From: Microvirga arvi
GTDB lineage: Bacteria > Pseudomonadota > Alphaproteobacteria > Rhizobiales > Beijerinckiaceae
Length of the DNA: 64,000 nucleotides
Direction: 5' to 3'
Assembly (NCBI RefSeq): GCF_016892765.1
Contig: NZ_JAFEMD010000027.1
Coordinates: 17,582 to 81,581 of the forward strand
The notes under the pieces are model-generated. The model was given only the letters and a program-made list of their open reading frames with translations. It did no database searches and was not told where the DNA came from. Below are positions 7,312-15,170 of this stretch, one piece after another. The first letter of the stretch is position 1. The number at the start of each line of letters is the position of its first letter. The position numbers were made by a program, and so were the translations under genes.

Positions 7312-8142
7312 ATGAACCTTGAGATCGCCTTCATCGGCTACGGAGAAGTCGGGCAGCTCTTCTCGCGCCAGCTCGCTGCCCAACCTGGAGTGCGCGTAAA
7401 CGCCTATGACGTTCTCTTCGACGATCCGATCCGAGGGCCGGCTTTGCGGCAGCGTGCTTCAGATGACGGGGTCCAGACCACCGGCAGCACGGCCGAAGCC
7501 TGTGAAGCGGCTGAGGTCGTCATCTCGGCTGTCACAGCGGATTCTGCGGTCGCAGCAGCCCAACAGGCTGCGCCTCATCTCAAACCACAGCAGACCTACA
7601 TCGATCTCAATTCCATCTCTCCGGCCTCGAAACGGGACGTGGCCGATCAGGTCCTCAGAGCCGGTGCGTCCTTCATCGAATTTGCGGTCATGGCGCCTGT
7701 GAGCGGATTGGGAATTGAAGTTCCCATCCTGAGTGGCGGCGCGACATCGGAGACCATGTCAGCCCGGCTCAACAAGGTTGGCATGAAGATCACGCCCGTC
7801 AGCCTTGAGATCGGAACCGCCTCCGCCACGAAACTGTGCCGCAGCATCGTCATCAAAGGCATGGAGGCGCTCATGGTGGATTTCACCCTGGCCTCCGAAA
7901 AGGCTGGCGTCATGCCGGCCGTGATGGCAAGCCTGATAGCATCCTATCCCGGCATGGATTGGGAGAACGTCGCGAAGGTCATGGTCTCCCGCGTGAAGCA
8001 GCATGGTGTCCGTCGCGCAGCGGAGATGCGCGAGGCGAGCCTCATGATCACCGAGCTGGGCCTCGACGGCTCACTGGCCAACGCCATCGCCGGCAGGCAT
8101 GAGAGTTTCGCCATGTCTTCTGGCAAGACCGACACGGAATGA
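7312..8142 (+). CDS. NAD(P)-binding beta-hydroxyacid dehydrogenase-like protein with DUF1932 domain
   Basis: A 276-residue protein with an N-terminal Rossmann fold (IAFIGYGEVGQLFSRQL, glycine-rich loop at residues 8-13) and a C-terminal DUF1932-type helical domain (KLCRSIVIKGMEALMVDFT, with the conserved Lys). Overall it resembles 6-phosphogluconate dehydrogenase/HIBADH relatives. It follows the aldolase by 36 bases on the same strand and is the last gene of the operon. In this setting it could oxidise the ring-cleavage semialdehyde in place of LigC, which is an unrelated Gfo/Idh/MocA-type enzyme, or process a side product. The function is inferred only from position. Confidence 0.78.
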   Translation: MNLEIAFIGYGEVGQLFSRQLAAQPGVRVNAYDVLFDDPIRGPALRQRASDDGVQTTGSTAEACEAAEVVISAVTADSAVAAAQQAAPHLKPQQTYIDLNSISPASKRDVADQVLRAGASFIEFAVMAPVSGLGIEVPILSGGATSETMSARLNKVGMKITPVSLEIGTASATKLCRSIVIKGMEALMVDFTLASEKAGVMPAVMASLIASYPGMDWENVAKVMVSRVKQHGVRRAAEMREASLMITELGLDGSLANAIAGRHESFAMSSGKTDTE

Positions 8143-8154
8143 ACACGCTGGTGG

Positions 8155-8186
8155 GTGCTCGGCCCCCTCCCGAGGAGGCTGAGCAC
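8155..8186. terminator. Hairpin between convergent genes
   Basis: GTGCTCGGCC and GGCTGAGCAC form a 10-bp stem with one mismatch between the converging dehydrogenase and LuxR-type genes. There is no clear T tract on either side, so intrinsic termination is only possible. Confidence 0.35.
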
Positions 8187-8202
8187 TGGCACAAGTGGTC
8201 AT

Positions 8203-8937
8203 TCAGGCTTCCGCAGGCGCTGCAGCATGCCTCGTCGCCCAGAGCGCAGCCTGTGTACGGTTGCAGGCGCCGACCTTCTTCAAGATGGCTTTGACATGAA
8301 CCTTCACTGTCGACTCGGACAGATTGAGTTTTCGTGCAATCACCTTGTTAGGGTCCCCGTCTTTGAGGCATTGCAGAATCTGCGCCTCTCGAACGGATAG
8401 CTTTCGACCTCCTGATTTGCAGCCTTCATGGCTCCTGAAATCCGCGATTGGCAGGAGCCCGCCATGGTCCTCCCTCTGTTCAGTGATGGACATGACGAAG
8501 GCGGACGGCAAGACAACCTCACCGAGCATCACCAGCTCAAGGGACTTGAGGAGGACCTCCCGACGGCAGTTGGAGAGACAAAATCCATGAACCCCGGACT
8601 CCCAAGCCGCAGTCACCGCATCAGGCTCAAGATGGTCCGCCAGCATCACCAGTTTCGCGTCCGCATGCCGCGATTTCAGTTGGTCGACCAGCTCTAACGT
8701 CTGATCGATGCGATCCTGCTTCTCGATGATGAAGAGAACAGGCGTTCCTTCATCAATATCGGGCAGCATGGAAAGATCGTCGATTGTTTCGGGCCAGATA
8801 ATGAAACTTCCACTGGCAAGAACTGTCTCCAAGCCAATGCGCAGCAACGGATTGCTGCAAATGGGAAAAACGATTGCTGAGACTTGTGCGTCGAGTTGGA
8901 GAGCTCGCCGGTTTTGAGTCAGACTGTGCAATGACAT
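8203..8937 (-). CDS. LuxR/FixJ-type regulator with degenerate receiver domain
   Basis: The C-terminal 65 residues are a LuxR-type helix-turn-helix (KLSVREAQILQCLKDGDPNK followed by VIARKLNLSESTVKVHVKAI). The N-terminal 140 residues have the size and pattern of a receiver (SNPLLRIGLETVL near the start, then VLFIIEKQDR, VMLADHLEP, GVHGFCLSNCRREVL). However, the acidic pair after strand 1 is missing (FPICSN) and no Asp is found where the phosphoacceptor should be (FIIEKQ). It is therefore probably controlled by something other than aspartyl phosphorylation. The ATG at 8937 is preferred to a TTG five codons upstream. Its neighbours are the DUF1236 and ECF sigma genes. Confidence 0.8.
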   Translation of the reverse strand: MSLHSLTQNRRALQLDAQVSAIVFPICSNPLLRIGLETVLASGSFIIWPETIDDLSMLPDIDEGTPVLFIIEKQDRIDQTLELVDQLKSRHADAKLVMLADHLEPDAVTAAWESGVHGFCLSNCRREVLLKSLELVMLGEVVLPSAFVMSITEQREDHGGLLPIADFRSHEGCKSGGRKLSVREAQILQCLKDGDPNKVIARKLNLSESTVKVHVKAILKKVGACNRTQAALWATRHAAAPAEA

Positions 8938-8993
8938 GAATGGACCCGCCAATTATTTTGAGCAGAGATTCGCCCTTGTCCAAGGGTTGGCCT

Positions 8994-9350
8994 CTAATGA
9001 ACGACGTAGACAATCCTGCGAGATGCTGCATCCACTATGACTCGATGCTTATTCACTACGGCGTAGCGGTAGGTTTCATGCCTCGGAATCGGATACAGAT
9101 CGATATCGTCGCGCAAAGTTTCTCCTATCGATACGTCCTGTTCGACTTTGCCCGGCACTGAGGCATCCTGCCGCGGATGGGATCTCGCAGACAAATCCGC
9201 AGGAATGCTGCTGACAGCATCAAGAAGCGTATGGTGCTGAGGCGTCATCAGAAGCGCTCCAGCATGGTTGGTTGCGTCCGGCGCTGTGGTGGGTGTTGCG
9301 ACAGTGCCCACGGAGAACACAGCGAAAGCCAGATGATACGCGGCTCGCAT
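8994..9350 (-). CDS. Small secreted DUF1236-family protein
   Basis: A 118-residue protein with a short hydrophobic leader (residues 1-18) and a C-terminal DUF1236 module: DLYPIPRHETYRYAVVNKHR followed by VIVDAASRRIVYVVH. The same module ends the protein at 10936-11343 (YRYTVVNNTPVLVEPSSRKI). DUF1236 proteins are small alphaproteobacterial envelope proteins of unknown function. The start at 9350 has GAGGG six bases upstream. A promoter of GGAAT-N17-CGTT type lies 34 bases before it, matching the one in front of the neighbouring ECF sigma gene. Confidence 0.75.
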   Translation of the reverse strand: MRAAYHLAFAVFSVGTVATPTTAPDATNHAGALLMTPQHHTLLDAVSSIPADLSARSHPRQDASVPGKVEQDVSIGETLRDDIDLYPIPRHETYRYAVVNKHRVIVDAASRRIVYVVH

Positions 9351-9384
9351 GCTTACCCTCTATCACTAGCCTGGTAAGATGGAG

Positions 9385-9410
9385 AACGGATCAGCGGAGA
9401 TGTTTATTCC
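9385..9410 (-). promoter_or_regulatory. ECF-type promoter, DUF1236 gene 1
   Basis: On the minus strand GGAAT (9410-9406) is followed after exactly 17 bases by CGTT (9388-9385), 34 bases before the start codon at 9350. This resembles the EcfG-type consensus GGAAC-N16/17-CGTT and is shared with two other genes of this locus. Confidence 0.65.
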
Positions 9411-9466
9411 GCCTCTCTCTGAAAAAGTCTTGCTCCTCCCGGCTCTGGCATGGGCAGAGATGTGGA

Positions 9467-10216
9467 CTAGGGCATGAACTCAGCGAGAGCCCTGGCTTCC
9501 GCCTTCTCCTCCAGAGGCTGTCCGGCACCAAGATTCTGCAGATAGGAATCCATCAGATCGCCGCCTGAGCTTGGCGTATAATCTGCGCTTTTTGCAGGAT
9601 TACTTACAGCGAAGGTCACGTTCCATTCGTTTGCCCGGCAGGCAACTGCACCAGCGGAGCGGGAAGCAGATTTAAGCTCGAACTCACGGCACAGGGCTCC
9701 GTTCGCAAGCTGATAGGACGAGATCACCCTGAATCGCCCCATGGGCAGTTCCAGGTCGCGCCCCGACTCAAGGCGGCTTAGCTCACGTCGGATGAGAGGA
9801 TCCTCCAGCTGAGCTATCTGGCTTGCTTCCCGGTCTACTTGACGTCCGAAGAAATAACCTGTGGCAACTGCGATACCGGCAAGACATGCGGCCAATGCCA
9901 TTCTCATGAGTGGGAATGATCTGATTAATCGCGTCCTCCTCACCTCATGCAGATCAACTTTTCCTGCGCTATTAACGCCCTCATGAGCCTCGATCCGTGC
10001 GGATATGGCCGCCTGAAGCTCAATCGGGACCTTGGAAGAAAGACTGCTTTCAAAGGCAGACCGGCTCAGGCGGCGGCTCTGCTGAAAGTCGACGATCCTC
10101 CTTGCCACACTCGGATCCTGAGCCATGACTTGGGCGACTGCCGCGGCCACAGACTCATCGAGCTCTCCATCTGCGAAGGCCATCAGGATCTCGTCGGTCA
10201 GATGAAGCTCCGCCAT
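9467..10216 (-). CDS. Membrane-bound anti-sigma factor
   Basis: A 249-residue protein directly after the ECF sigma gene. The N-terminal LTDEILMAFADGELDESVA is the usual start of cytoplasmic anti-sigma domains. A single membrane helix follows at about residues 95-118 (LMRMALAACLAGIAVATGYF), and the rest is periplasmic. It should hold the sigma factor at the membrane and release it on an envelope signal. The ATG at 10216 is chosen because GGGGAG lies nine bases upstream; a GTG nine codons earlier is in frame but lacks a good ribosome site. No typical HxxxCxxC zinc motif was seen. Confidence 0.85.
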   Translation of the reverse strand: MAELHLTDEILMAFADGELDESVAAAVAQVMAQDPSVARRIVDFQQSRRLSRSAFESSLSSKVPIELQAAISARIEAHEGVNSAGKVDLHEVRRTRLIRSFPLMRMALAACLAGIAVATGYFFGRQVDREASQIAQLEDPLIRRELSRLESGRDLELPMGRFRVISSYQLANGALCREFELKSASRSAGAVACRANEWNVTFAVSNPAKSADYTPSSGGDLMDSYLQNLGAGQPLEEKAEARALAEFMP

Positions 10217-10250
10217 CACGCTGTACTCCCCTATCTCACTCACCCGGCGG

Positions 10251-10742
10251 TCAGGCCGCAGCTGTCAGTTCCACCAGTCTCTTGCGGGCTCTGGCCAAGC
10301 GGCTCATGACAGTCCCTACGGGAATGTTCAAAACCTCCGCCGCCTCGCGGTAGGTGAGATCCTCGCCGCAGACCAGGGCAAGCACCTCCTTCTGCTCCTG
10401 GGGCAGGCTATCGATGGCCTGCTGAACTTCCGCCAGAACAAGCCTGCTCAGGATAGGTTCCTCGCCCGGATCTCCAATCAGCTGCGTCTGCAGTGCCACA
10501 TCTTCCATTATGCCCTCGGTTTTCATTCGTCTGAGGTGATCGATCCAATGATTGCGGATAATGCGGAACATCCAAGCATCGAATCGCGTCCCCGGTGTCC
10601 AGCTGTTTGCATTGACAAGGGCGCGTTCGCAGGCCCCCTGAACGAGATCATCCGCAAGGGGTTGGGAGCGGCAAAGCACCAATGCAAAGCGCCTAAGCCT
10701 GGGCAGAAGCGCCACAAGTTCCCGTCCGATGGGTGTCGGCAT
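10251..10742 (-). CDS. ECF-family RNA polymerase sigma factor
   Basis: A 163-residue group 4 sigma factor. Region 2 covers about residues 10-75 (LPRLRRFALVLCRSQPLADDL, then PGTRFDAWMFRIIRNHWIDH). Region 4 covers about residues 105-155 (LPQEQKEVLALVCGEDLTYR followed by EAAEVLNIPVGTVMSRLARA). It recruits core polymerase to ECF promoters. It is followed by a membrane anti-sigma gene and preceded by a GGAAT-N17-CGTT promoter of the type also found before two DUF1236 genes, implying autoregulation and a small local regulon. No nepR/phyR genes are seen, so it need not be the general stress factor EcfG itself. Confidence 0.9.
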   Translation of the reverse strand: MPTPIGRELVALLPRLRRFALVLCRSQPLADDLVQGACERALVNANSWTPGTRFDAWMFRIIRNHWIDHLRRMKTEGIMEDVALQTQLIGDPGEEPILSRLVLAEVQQAIDSLPQEQKEVLALVCGEDLTYREAAEVLNIPVGTVMSRLARARKRLVELTAAA

Positions 10743-10771
10743 CCCTGCTCCGCGCGACCTGATAGAAGGAT

Positions 10772-10797
10772 AACGGAGAAGCTAGCTGTTTTATTCC
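10772..10797 (-). promoter_or_regulatory. ECF-type promoter of the sigma factor gene
   Basis: GGAAT (10797-10793), 17 bases, then CGTT (10775-10772) on the minus strand, 29 bases before the sigma start at 10742. Identical -35 letters and spacing occur upstream of the DUF1236 gene at 9350. Confidence 0.65.
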
Positions 10798-10883
10798 AAC
10801 CTCAAGAGGGAGCGTCACTATCTAGAGAGGAAGCGGAGTGTTTAACCTGGCGGATCATTCTTCCGCTGAGGGCTCAGGCGCAC

Positions 10884-10909
10884 AAAAAAGGGCGGCCCGA
10901 GGGCCGCCC
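10884..10909 (-). terminator. Intrinsic terminator of the glycine-zipper DUF1236 gene
   Basis: On the minus strand GGGCGGCCC and GGGCCGCCC form a 9-bp GC stem followed directly by six T residues, 27 bases after the stop codon at 10936. This is a textbook rho-independent terminator. Confidence 0.85.
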
Positions 10910-10935
10910 TAGCTCAATGCCGAAGCCAGTGATCG

Positions 10936-11343
10936 TTAGCGGATGACCTGCACGATCTTCCGGCTGCTCGGCTCGACGAGCACAGGGGTGTTGTTGACAA
11001 CAGTATAACGGTAGCCCTTCACTTTATATTCGGCCGGAACCTCATGATAGGTCACGCCGGACTCCGGCAGGACCGCACCTACACGCACCTCTTCCTTATA
11101 GGTGTAGGACGGAACCTTCTGGGTGGTCACATATGTCCGGAATTCTGGCTGCTGCTGATCGGCAATACCGCCCACGATGGCGCCCGTGACGCCGCCGACG
11201 GCAGCACCGACCGGACCGCCAACGATCGCGCCGCCGACAGCACCCGTGGCCGCACCTGCAGCAGCACCACCCGACTGCGCAAAGGCGGCGGCGGGGGCGA
11301 GTGCGGCAAGAACAACGCTGGTGAGAAGGATCTTCTTCGACAT
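10936..11343 (-). CDS. Secreted glycine-zipper DUF1236 protein
   Basis: A 135-residue protein starting MSKKILLTSVVLAALAPAAA with a signal peptide cleaved near AFAQ. A Gly/Ala/Val repeat of about 35 residues follows (GGAIVGGPVGAAVGG pattern), a glycine zipper that may insert in or associate with membranes. The C-terminal DUF1236 domain contains VPAEYKVKGYRYTVVNNTPV and ends in VQVIR. The ATG at 11343 is preferred over an earlier in-frame start because AGGAG lies just upstream and the signal peptide begins there. It is preceded by a GGAAA-N17-CGTT promoter and followed by a strong terminator, so it is a single-gene unit probably driven by the neighbouring ECF sigma factor. Confidence 0.85.
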   Translation of the reverse strand: MSKKILLTSVVLAALAPAAAFAQSGGAAAGAATGAVGGAIVGGPVGAAVGGVTGAIVGGIADQQQPEFRTYVTTQKVPSYTYKEEVRVGAVLPESGVTYHEVPAEYKVKGYRYTVVNNTPVLVEPSSRKIVQVIR

Positions 11344-11390
11344 GATCTGGCTCCTGAATGAATCTTCGGGCTTTTCACCCGGCATCCAAC

Positions 11391-11416
11391 AACGCACCAT
11401 CCTCGAAGTAGTTTCC
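11391..11416 (-). promoter_or_regulatory. ECF-type promoter, DUF1236 gene 2
   Basis: GGAAA (11416-11412), 17 bases, CGTT (11394-11391) on the minus strand, 47 bases upstream of the ATG at 11343. Same architecture as the sites at 9385-9410 and 10772-10797. Confidence 0.6.
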
Positions 11417-11472
11417 AAGCAACGACAGAATACATTTCAAGCCAAGATCAGCTTCGATGATTCTGAATGGAA

Positions 11473-11616
11473 CATGAACACCACTGACACAGAATATTCA
11501 TTTAGCAACGATCCCTTGCAGATTTCTCCAAAGGCCGAAAACAACACGATCACAGCGACGTCGAACGAAAAAGACAGGGCCTTAGCAAAGTACATATTAG
11601 AGGTTGCCATTTTTTG
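11473..11616 (+). CDS. Possible 47-residue ORF in the DUF1236-subtilase gap
   Basis: An ATG at 11473 opens a frame (MNTTDTEYSFSNDPLQISPK ... YILEVAIF) that ends at the TGA just after 11613. The gap it sits in (11344-11776) is AT-richer than its surroundings. No clear ribosome site is present (only GGAAC directly before the ATG) and no family is recognised, so this may be chance. The rest of the gap holds the promoter sites at 11391-11416 and 11671-11697. Confidence 0.2.
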
Positions 11617-11670
11617 AGCGCTCTTGCATTGCGATCATCTCCAAAAGACAATGAAATTTTCCAATCGTCT

Positions 11671-11697
11671 GGAAACAAAGATACTGTCTGGGTCGTT
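11671..11697 (+). promoter_or_regulatory. Candidate ECF-type promoter of the subtilase gene
   Basis: GGAAA (11671-11675) and CGTT (11694-11697) are separated by 18 bases on the plus strand, one base more than at the three neighbouring ECF sites. It lies about 80 bases before the subtilase start at 11777. Confidence 0.4.
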
Positions 11698-11776
11698 ATC
11701 GTGCTTTGAGTGCGCTTTCCTTAAAGCTTGATGCAGGGACGTTGCGACCCGATGAGGTGCAACGGCAAGTCGGTAC

Positions 11777-13630
11777 ATGAAATCAAAACGACGCTCCCTC
11801 CTCATTGTCGCCTCATGCCTCGCCATCACCTGTCCGGCCAAGGTTCAAGTTGAGATCGGGCCTGGTCTAAGCTTGACACTCAAAGAATCTCAAGCTGCCG
11901 CCGAGCCGGGCGGCAATGGCAATGGCAATGGAAGCGATGGCAACAACGGCAATAGCGGCGGGAAAGGTAACAACGGCTCCCAAGCGAGCTCTAGCGGCAA
12001 CGCCTCGGCCAACGGCCATGGGGCGTCGAATGCAGATTCAGGCCAAGGCAGATCGTCTGGGCAGGGCAATCCTTCAGATGTGGGAGGAGCACAGGGCAAG
12101 GGACATTCGGCGAGCGAAGGAAGCCAGGGAAAATCTTCGAGCCAGGGCACAGGAGACGCACCGGATAAAAGCCGAGGCTCCCAATCCACACAACTTCCAG
12201 GATTGTCCGCCATCCTTGGCACCATCACCAACAGCATGCGTCCCGTCGCGACGGCTCCCGTCAGCATTCTCGAGAGAGCCATAGCTCCCAGGAGCAGCCT
12301 GAAATCCAAGTCCACAGCCAGATCTGCTCCATCAACGCGGTCGAAGGAGAGTACCTCCCGCCAAGCCGCTCAACGGAGCAAAGCCAATGCGAGCGGCAAG
12401 AACGCCGCCGGAACCCCCGCGAAGACGCCTGAAACGACCCTCAGCTCACCCCCTCCCGTTCAAACGAAGGGCGCGTCTGAGGATCCAACCCTGGTCAAGC
12501 CCAAGCAAGCGGCTCGTTCGATCGTAGCGACCGGCCTCAGTTCTAACGGCCTTGCCAGTCTGACGAGGAAGGGTTTCCAGACTCAGATGCAGACAAAGGG
12601 CTCTCTTGCGAGCGTCGTACGGCTCCTGCCTCCCCGTGGAATGTCTCTCGCCCAGGCTCAACGGGCCGTTCGCTTGGCTGATGCAGAGGCCGCTGCCGAT
12701 TTCGACCATTTCTATTATACGGATGAAGGATCGAGCTGCCTCGGAGCCACTTGCGAAGCCGCTTCCCTCATTGGCTGGAACCTGCCGACTGTGTCTCAAT
12801 GCGGGCCGGTGCCCACGATCGGGCTCATTGATACGGGCATCGACCGTGAGCATGAGGCTCTGCAAGGGCAATCGATCGAGATCGTGTCCGGCCTTCAGCT
12901 CAACGGCACGCCGTCGCAGCGGGATCATGGCACGGCAATCGCGGCTCTCCTCGTCGGCCGAAACAAAAGCAATAACCAGGGGCTCCTGCCCGAAGCGCAC
13001 CTCCTGGCAGTGGATGCCTTCTATCGCGACAACGGAACAGCGGATCGAACGGATGTAACGACGCTGGTCATGGCTCTGGAGGCTTTGGCGGACAGGAATG
13101 TGCGGGTCGTGAACATGAGCCTGTCCGGCCCACCCAACGAAGTGCTTAAGAGAGCCATTGCATCCGCCCAGGCGAAAGGCATGGTCATTGTGGCAGCCGC
13201 CGGGAACAACGGAGCTGGCGCCGGGCCATCCTATCCTGCAGCCTACCCCAGAGTAATCGCCGTCACAGCCGTGGACCGGAATCTGGATGTGTATCGCCGC
13301 GCGACGCAGGGCGACTATATCGATCTTGCTGCACCCGGAGTCGACATTCAGGTCGCTGCACCGGGCGGTGGCTACGCAACGAGGAGCGGCACCTCATACG
13401 CCGTACCCTTCATCTCGGCCGCTGCCGCAGTCTTGCGCGCCTCCGACCGCACATTGGACCTTGCGGCCCTTCAGGTGGCACTGGAAAACCGCACACTCGA
13501 CCTTGGGCAACCAGGCCGCGACAAGACCTATGGGTATGGGCTTCTGCAAGCAAAAAACCTATGCCTCCCTCAGCAGAATGAGTTGCCTGTCGCACAATCT
13601 GGTATCGGACCTGGCGCTCCAACTCCTTGA
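11777..13630 (+). CDS. Secreted subtilisin-like (S8) serine protease with Gly/Ser/Asn-rich N-terminal region
   Basis: A 617-residue S8 peptidase. An N-terminal leader (MKSKRRSLLIVASCLAITCP) is followed by a low-complexity segment of about 90 residues rich in Gly, Asn and Ser, then a Ser/Thr/Lys/Pro-rich linker to about residue 270. The catalytic triad is visible: Asp352 in IGLIDTGIDREH, His384 in RDHGTAIAALL, and Ser540 in RSGTSYAVPF; the oxyanion Asn is in AAAGNNGAG. The disordered N-terminal region may act as a wall-spanning or adhesion spacer. The gene is rightward and lies beside the ECF/DUF1236 genes, with an ECF-like promoter upstream. Substrates are unknown. Confidence 0.88.
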   Translation: MKSKRRSLLIVASCLAITCPAKVQVEIGPGLSLTLKESQAAAEPGGNGNGNGSDGNNGNSGGKGNNGSQASSSGNASANGHGASNADSGQGRSSGQGNPSDVGGAQGKGHSASEGSQGKSSSQGTGDAPDKSRGSQSTQLPGLSAILGTITNSMRPVATAPVSILERAIAPRSSLKSKSTARSAPSTRSKESTSRQAAQRSKANASGKNAAGTPAKTPETTLSSPPPVQTKGASEDPTLVKPKQAARSIVATGLSSNGLASLTRKGFQTQMQTKGSLASVVRLLPPRGMSLAQAQRAVRLADAEAAADFDHFYYTDEGSSCLGATCEAASLIGWNLPTVSQCGPVPTIGLIDTGIDREHEALQGQSIEIVSGLQLNGTPSQRDHGTAIAALLVGRNKSNNQGLLPEAHLLAVDAFYRDNGTADRTDVTTLVMALEALADRNVRVVNMSLSGPPNEVLKRAIASAQAKGMVIVAAAGNNGAGAGPSYPAAYPRVIAVTAVDRNLDVYRRATQGDYIDLAAPGVDIQVAAPGGGYATRSGTSYAVPFISAAAAVLRASDRTLDLAALQVALENRTLDLGQPGRDKTYGYGLLQAKNLCLPQQNELPVAQSGIGPGAPTP

Positions 13631-13688
13631 CAAACAGGGCTTCAAGGCGGACCGCAGTGATGACTTATGCATCGCCGCTTGAGGGATC

Positions 13689-15170
13689 TCAGAGCGCTCC
13701 CTTCAAGTAGCGCTGGAGGGTTGCGCGGGTACCTTCGCGCCACAGGCTGTTCAGCGCCATCTCGAACCGGGAGCGGAAAAGCGGGCTCTCGGCAACATCC
13801 CCGAAGATATCTCGCAAGGCCAAGAAGGCAGCCGGATCGTCCTTCGCCGCCAACGCGGCAGGCTTCAGGCGACCGGCGTTCGGATCATCGAGGGTGAAGG
13901 GCTCGCGCGCTTCGGTCAGGCCCGCGCAGTATCTGCACCACAATGCTGAGACCAAGGCTAATCCCGTCACATCTGCGTCTGCCTTCAGGCGATCGCGTGT
14001 CGAGGGCAGAATGAATTTGGGCTGACGGTTGGAACCGTCCTTAGCCAGACGGGGAATCGTATCCCCGACACCCGGATTGGCGAATCGTTGGGCGATCAGT
14101 TGGTAATAACCCTGCAGATCGACACCCGGCACCGACGGAACACAGGGGATGATCTCCTCCCTCTCCAGCTTGTCGAGGAAGCCACGCATCTGCGGATCGA
14201 CCATGGCCTCGTGCACGAAATGGATGCCCAGGAGCCCAGCCGGATAAGCAATGGCAGCATGACCTCCATTGAGGATGCGCAGCTTCATCAGCTCAAATGC
14301 CGCTACATGAGGCGTGAAGGTGACGCCCACCTCCTCCAGAGCCGGCCGACCGGACGGGAAGTTGTCTTCCAGCACCCACTGGCGGAACGGCTCGCAGAAG
14401 ACCGGCCAGTTGTCCTGGATACCGAAGCGCTCGGCTAGGGTGGCGCGCTCCCGATCCGTGGTTGCCGGCGTGATGCGGTCGACCATGCTATTGGGGAAGG
14501 CCACCTGCTCGCGCACATATTCTGCCAAAGCGGAATCGACGAGATCGGCTAGCCCCGCCACGGCCTCTCTGGCGACCTGCCCGTTGTGGGGGATGTTGTC
14601 GCATGACATGATCGTGAAGGGAGCAAGCCCCTGATCGCGGCGGCGCCTGAGAGCGGCTAGAAGTACGCCGAATACCCCTTTAGGCGCCTCCAGGCGCGCA
14701 GCATCGTGCACAATCTCCGGGTGCTCGGGATTGAAGACTCCTGTTGCCGGATCGATGCAATAGCCCCCTTCCGTGATGGTCAGAGACACGATCCTCAAGC
14801 CAGGATCGTCAAGGGCTTCCACAATGGCGCGTCCGTCCTCACCGACCGGAACGAAGCCTGTCATGACGCCGGTCACCCGGGCCACATCGGCGCCGGGCTC
14901 GAGCTCCACCACGGTGGTGAGCCAGTCCTGAGGCTCCAGCGCCTGTCGCATAGCCTTATCGCCGAAGCGGATGCCTGCGCCGATCAAGGCCCAATCATAG
15001 TCTTTGCCGGTATTGAACAGGTCGTCCAGGTACACCGCCTGATGCGACCGATGGAAGTTGCCGACGCCGATGTGCAGGATACCAGCGCGAAGCTCTGCGC
15101 GAGCGTAACTTGGCCGGGAGACGTCACGCGGCAGGTTCACCATGTTGGCGAGATTCAAGCTCTGGATCAT
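13689..15170 (-). CDS. Mannitol dehydrogenase-family oxidoreductase (polyol dehydrogenase / fructuronate reductase type)
   Basis: A roughly 490-residue long-chain polyol dehydrogenase. The N-terminal Rossmann motif is LHIGVGNFHRSHQAVYLDD, and the catalytic domain carries the family signature around KLRILNGGHAAIAYPAGLLG with the active-site Lys-x-x-x-x-Asn. Members oxidise mannitol, arabinitol or related polyols, or reduce fructuronate with NAD(H). The start at 15170 (MIQSLNLANMV) matches the usual N-terminus. A longer in-frame extension to 15329 exists but does not resemble the family, and it contains a TTGACA-like promoter box (minus strand, 15263-15258). No sugar transporter or kinase is adjacent, so the substrate cannot be narrowed. 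Confidence 0.88.
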   Translation of the reverse strand: MIQSLNLANMVNLPRDVSRPSYARAELRAGILHIGVGNFHRSHQAVYLDDLFNTGKDYDWALIGAGIRFGDKAMRQALEPQDWLTTVVELEPGADVARVTGVMTGFVPVGEDGRAIVEALDDPGLRIVSLTITEGGYCIDPATGVFNPEHPEIVHDAARLEAPKGVFGVLLAALRRRRDQGLAPFTIMSCDNIPHNGQVAREAVAGLADLVDSALAEYVREQVAFPNSMVDRITPATTDRERATLAERFGIQDNWPVFCEPFRQWVLEDNFPSGRPALEEVGVTFTPHVAAFELMKLRILNGGHAAIAYPAGLLGIHFVHEAMVDPQMRGFLDKLEREEIIPCVPSVPGVDLQGYYQLIAQRFANPGVGDTIPRLAKDGSNRQPKFILPSTRDRLKADADVTGLALVSALWCRYCAGLTEAREPFTLDDPNAGRLKPAALAAKDDPAAFLALRDIFGDVAESPLFRSRFEMALNSLWREGTRATLQRYLKGAL

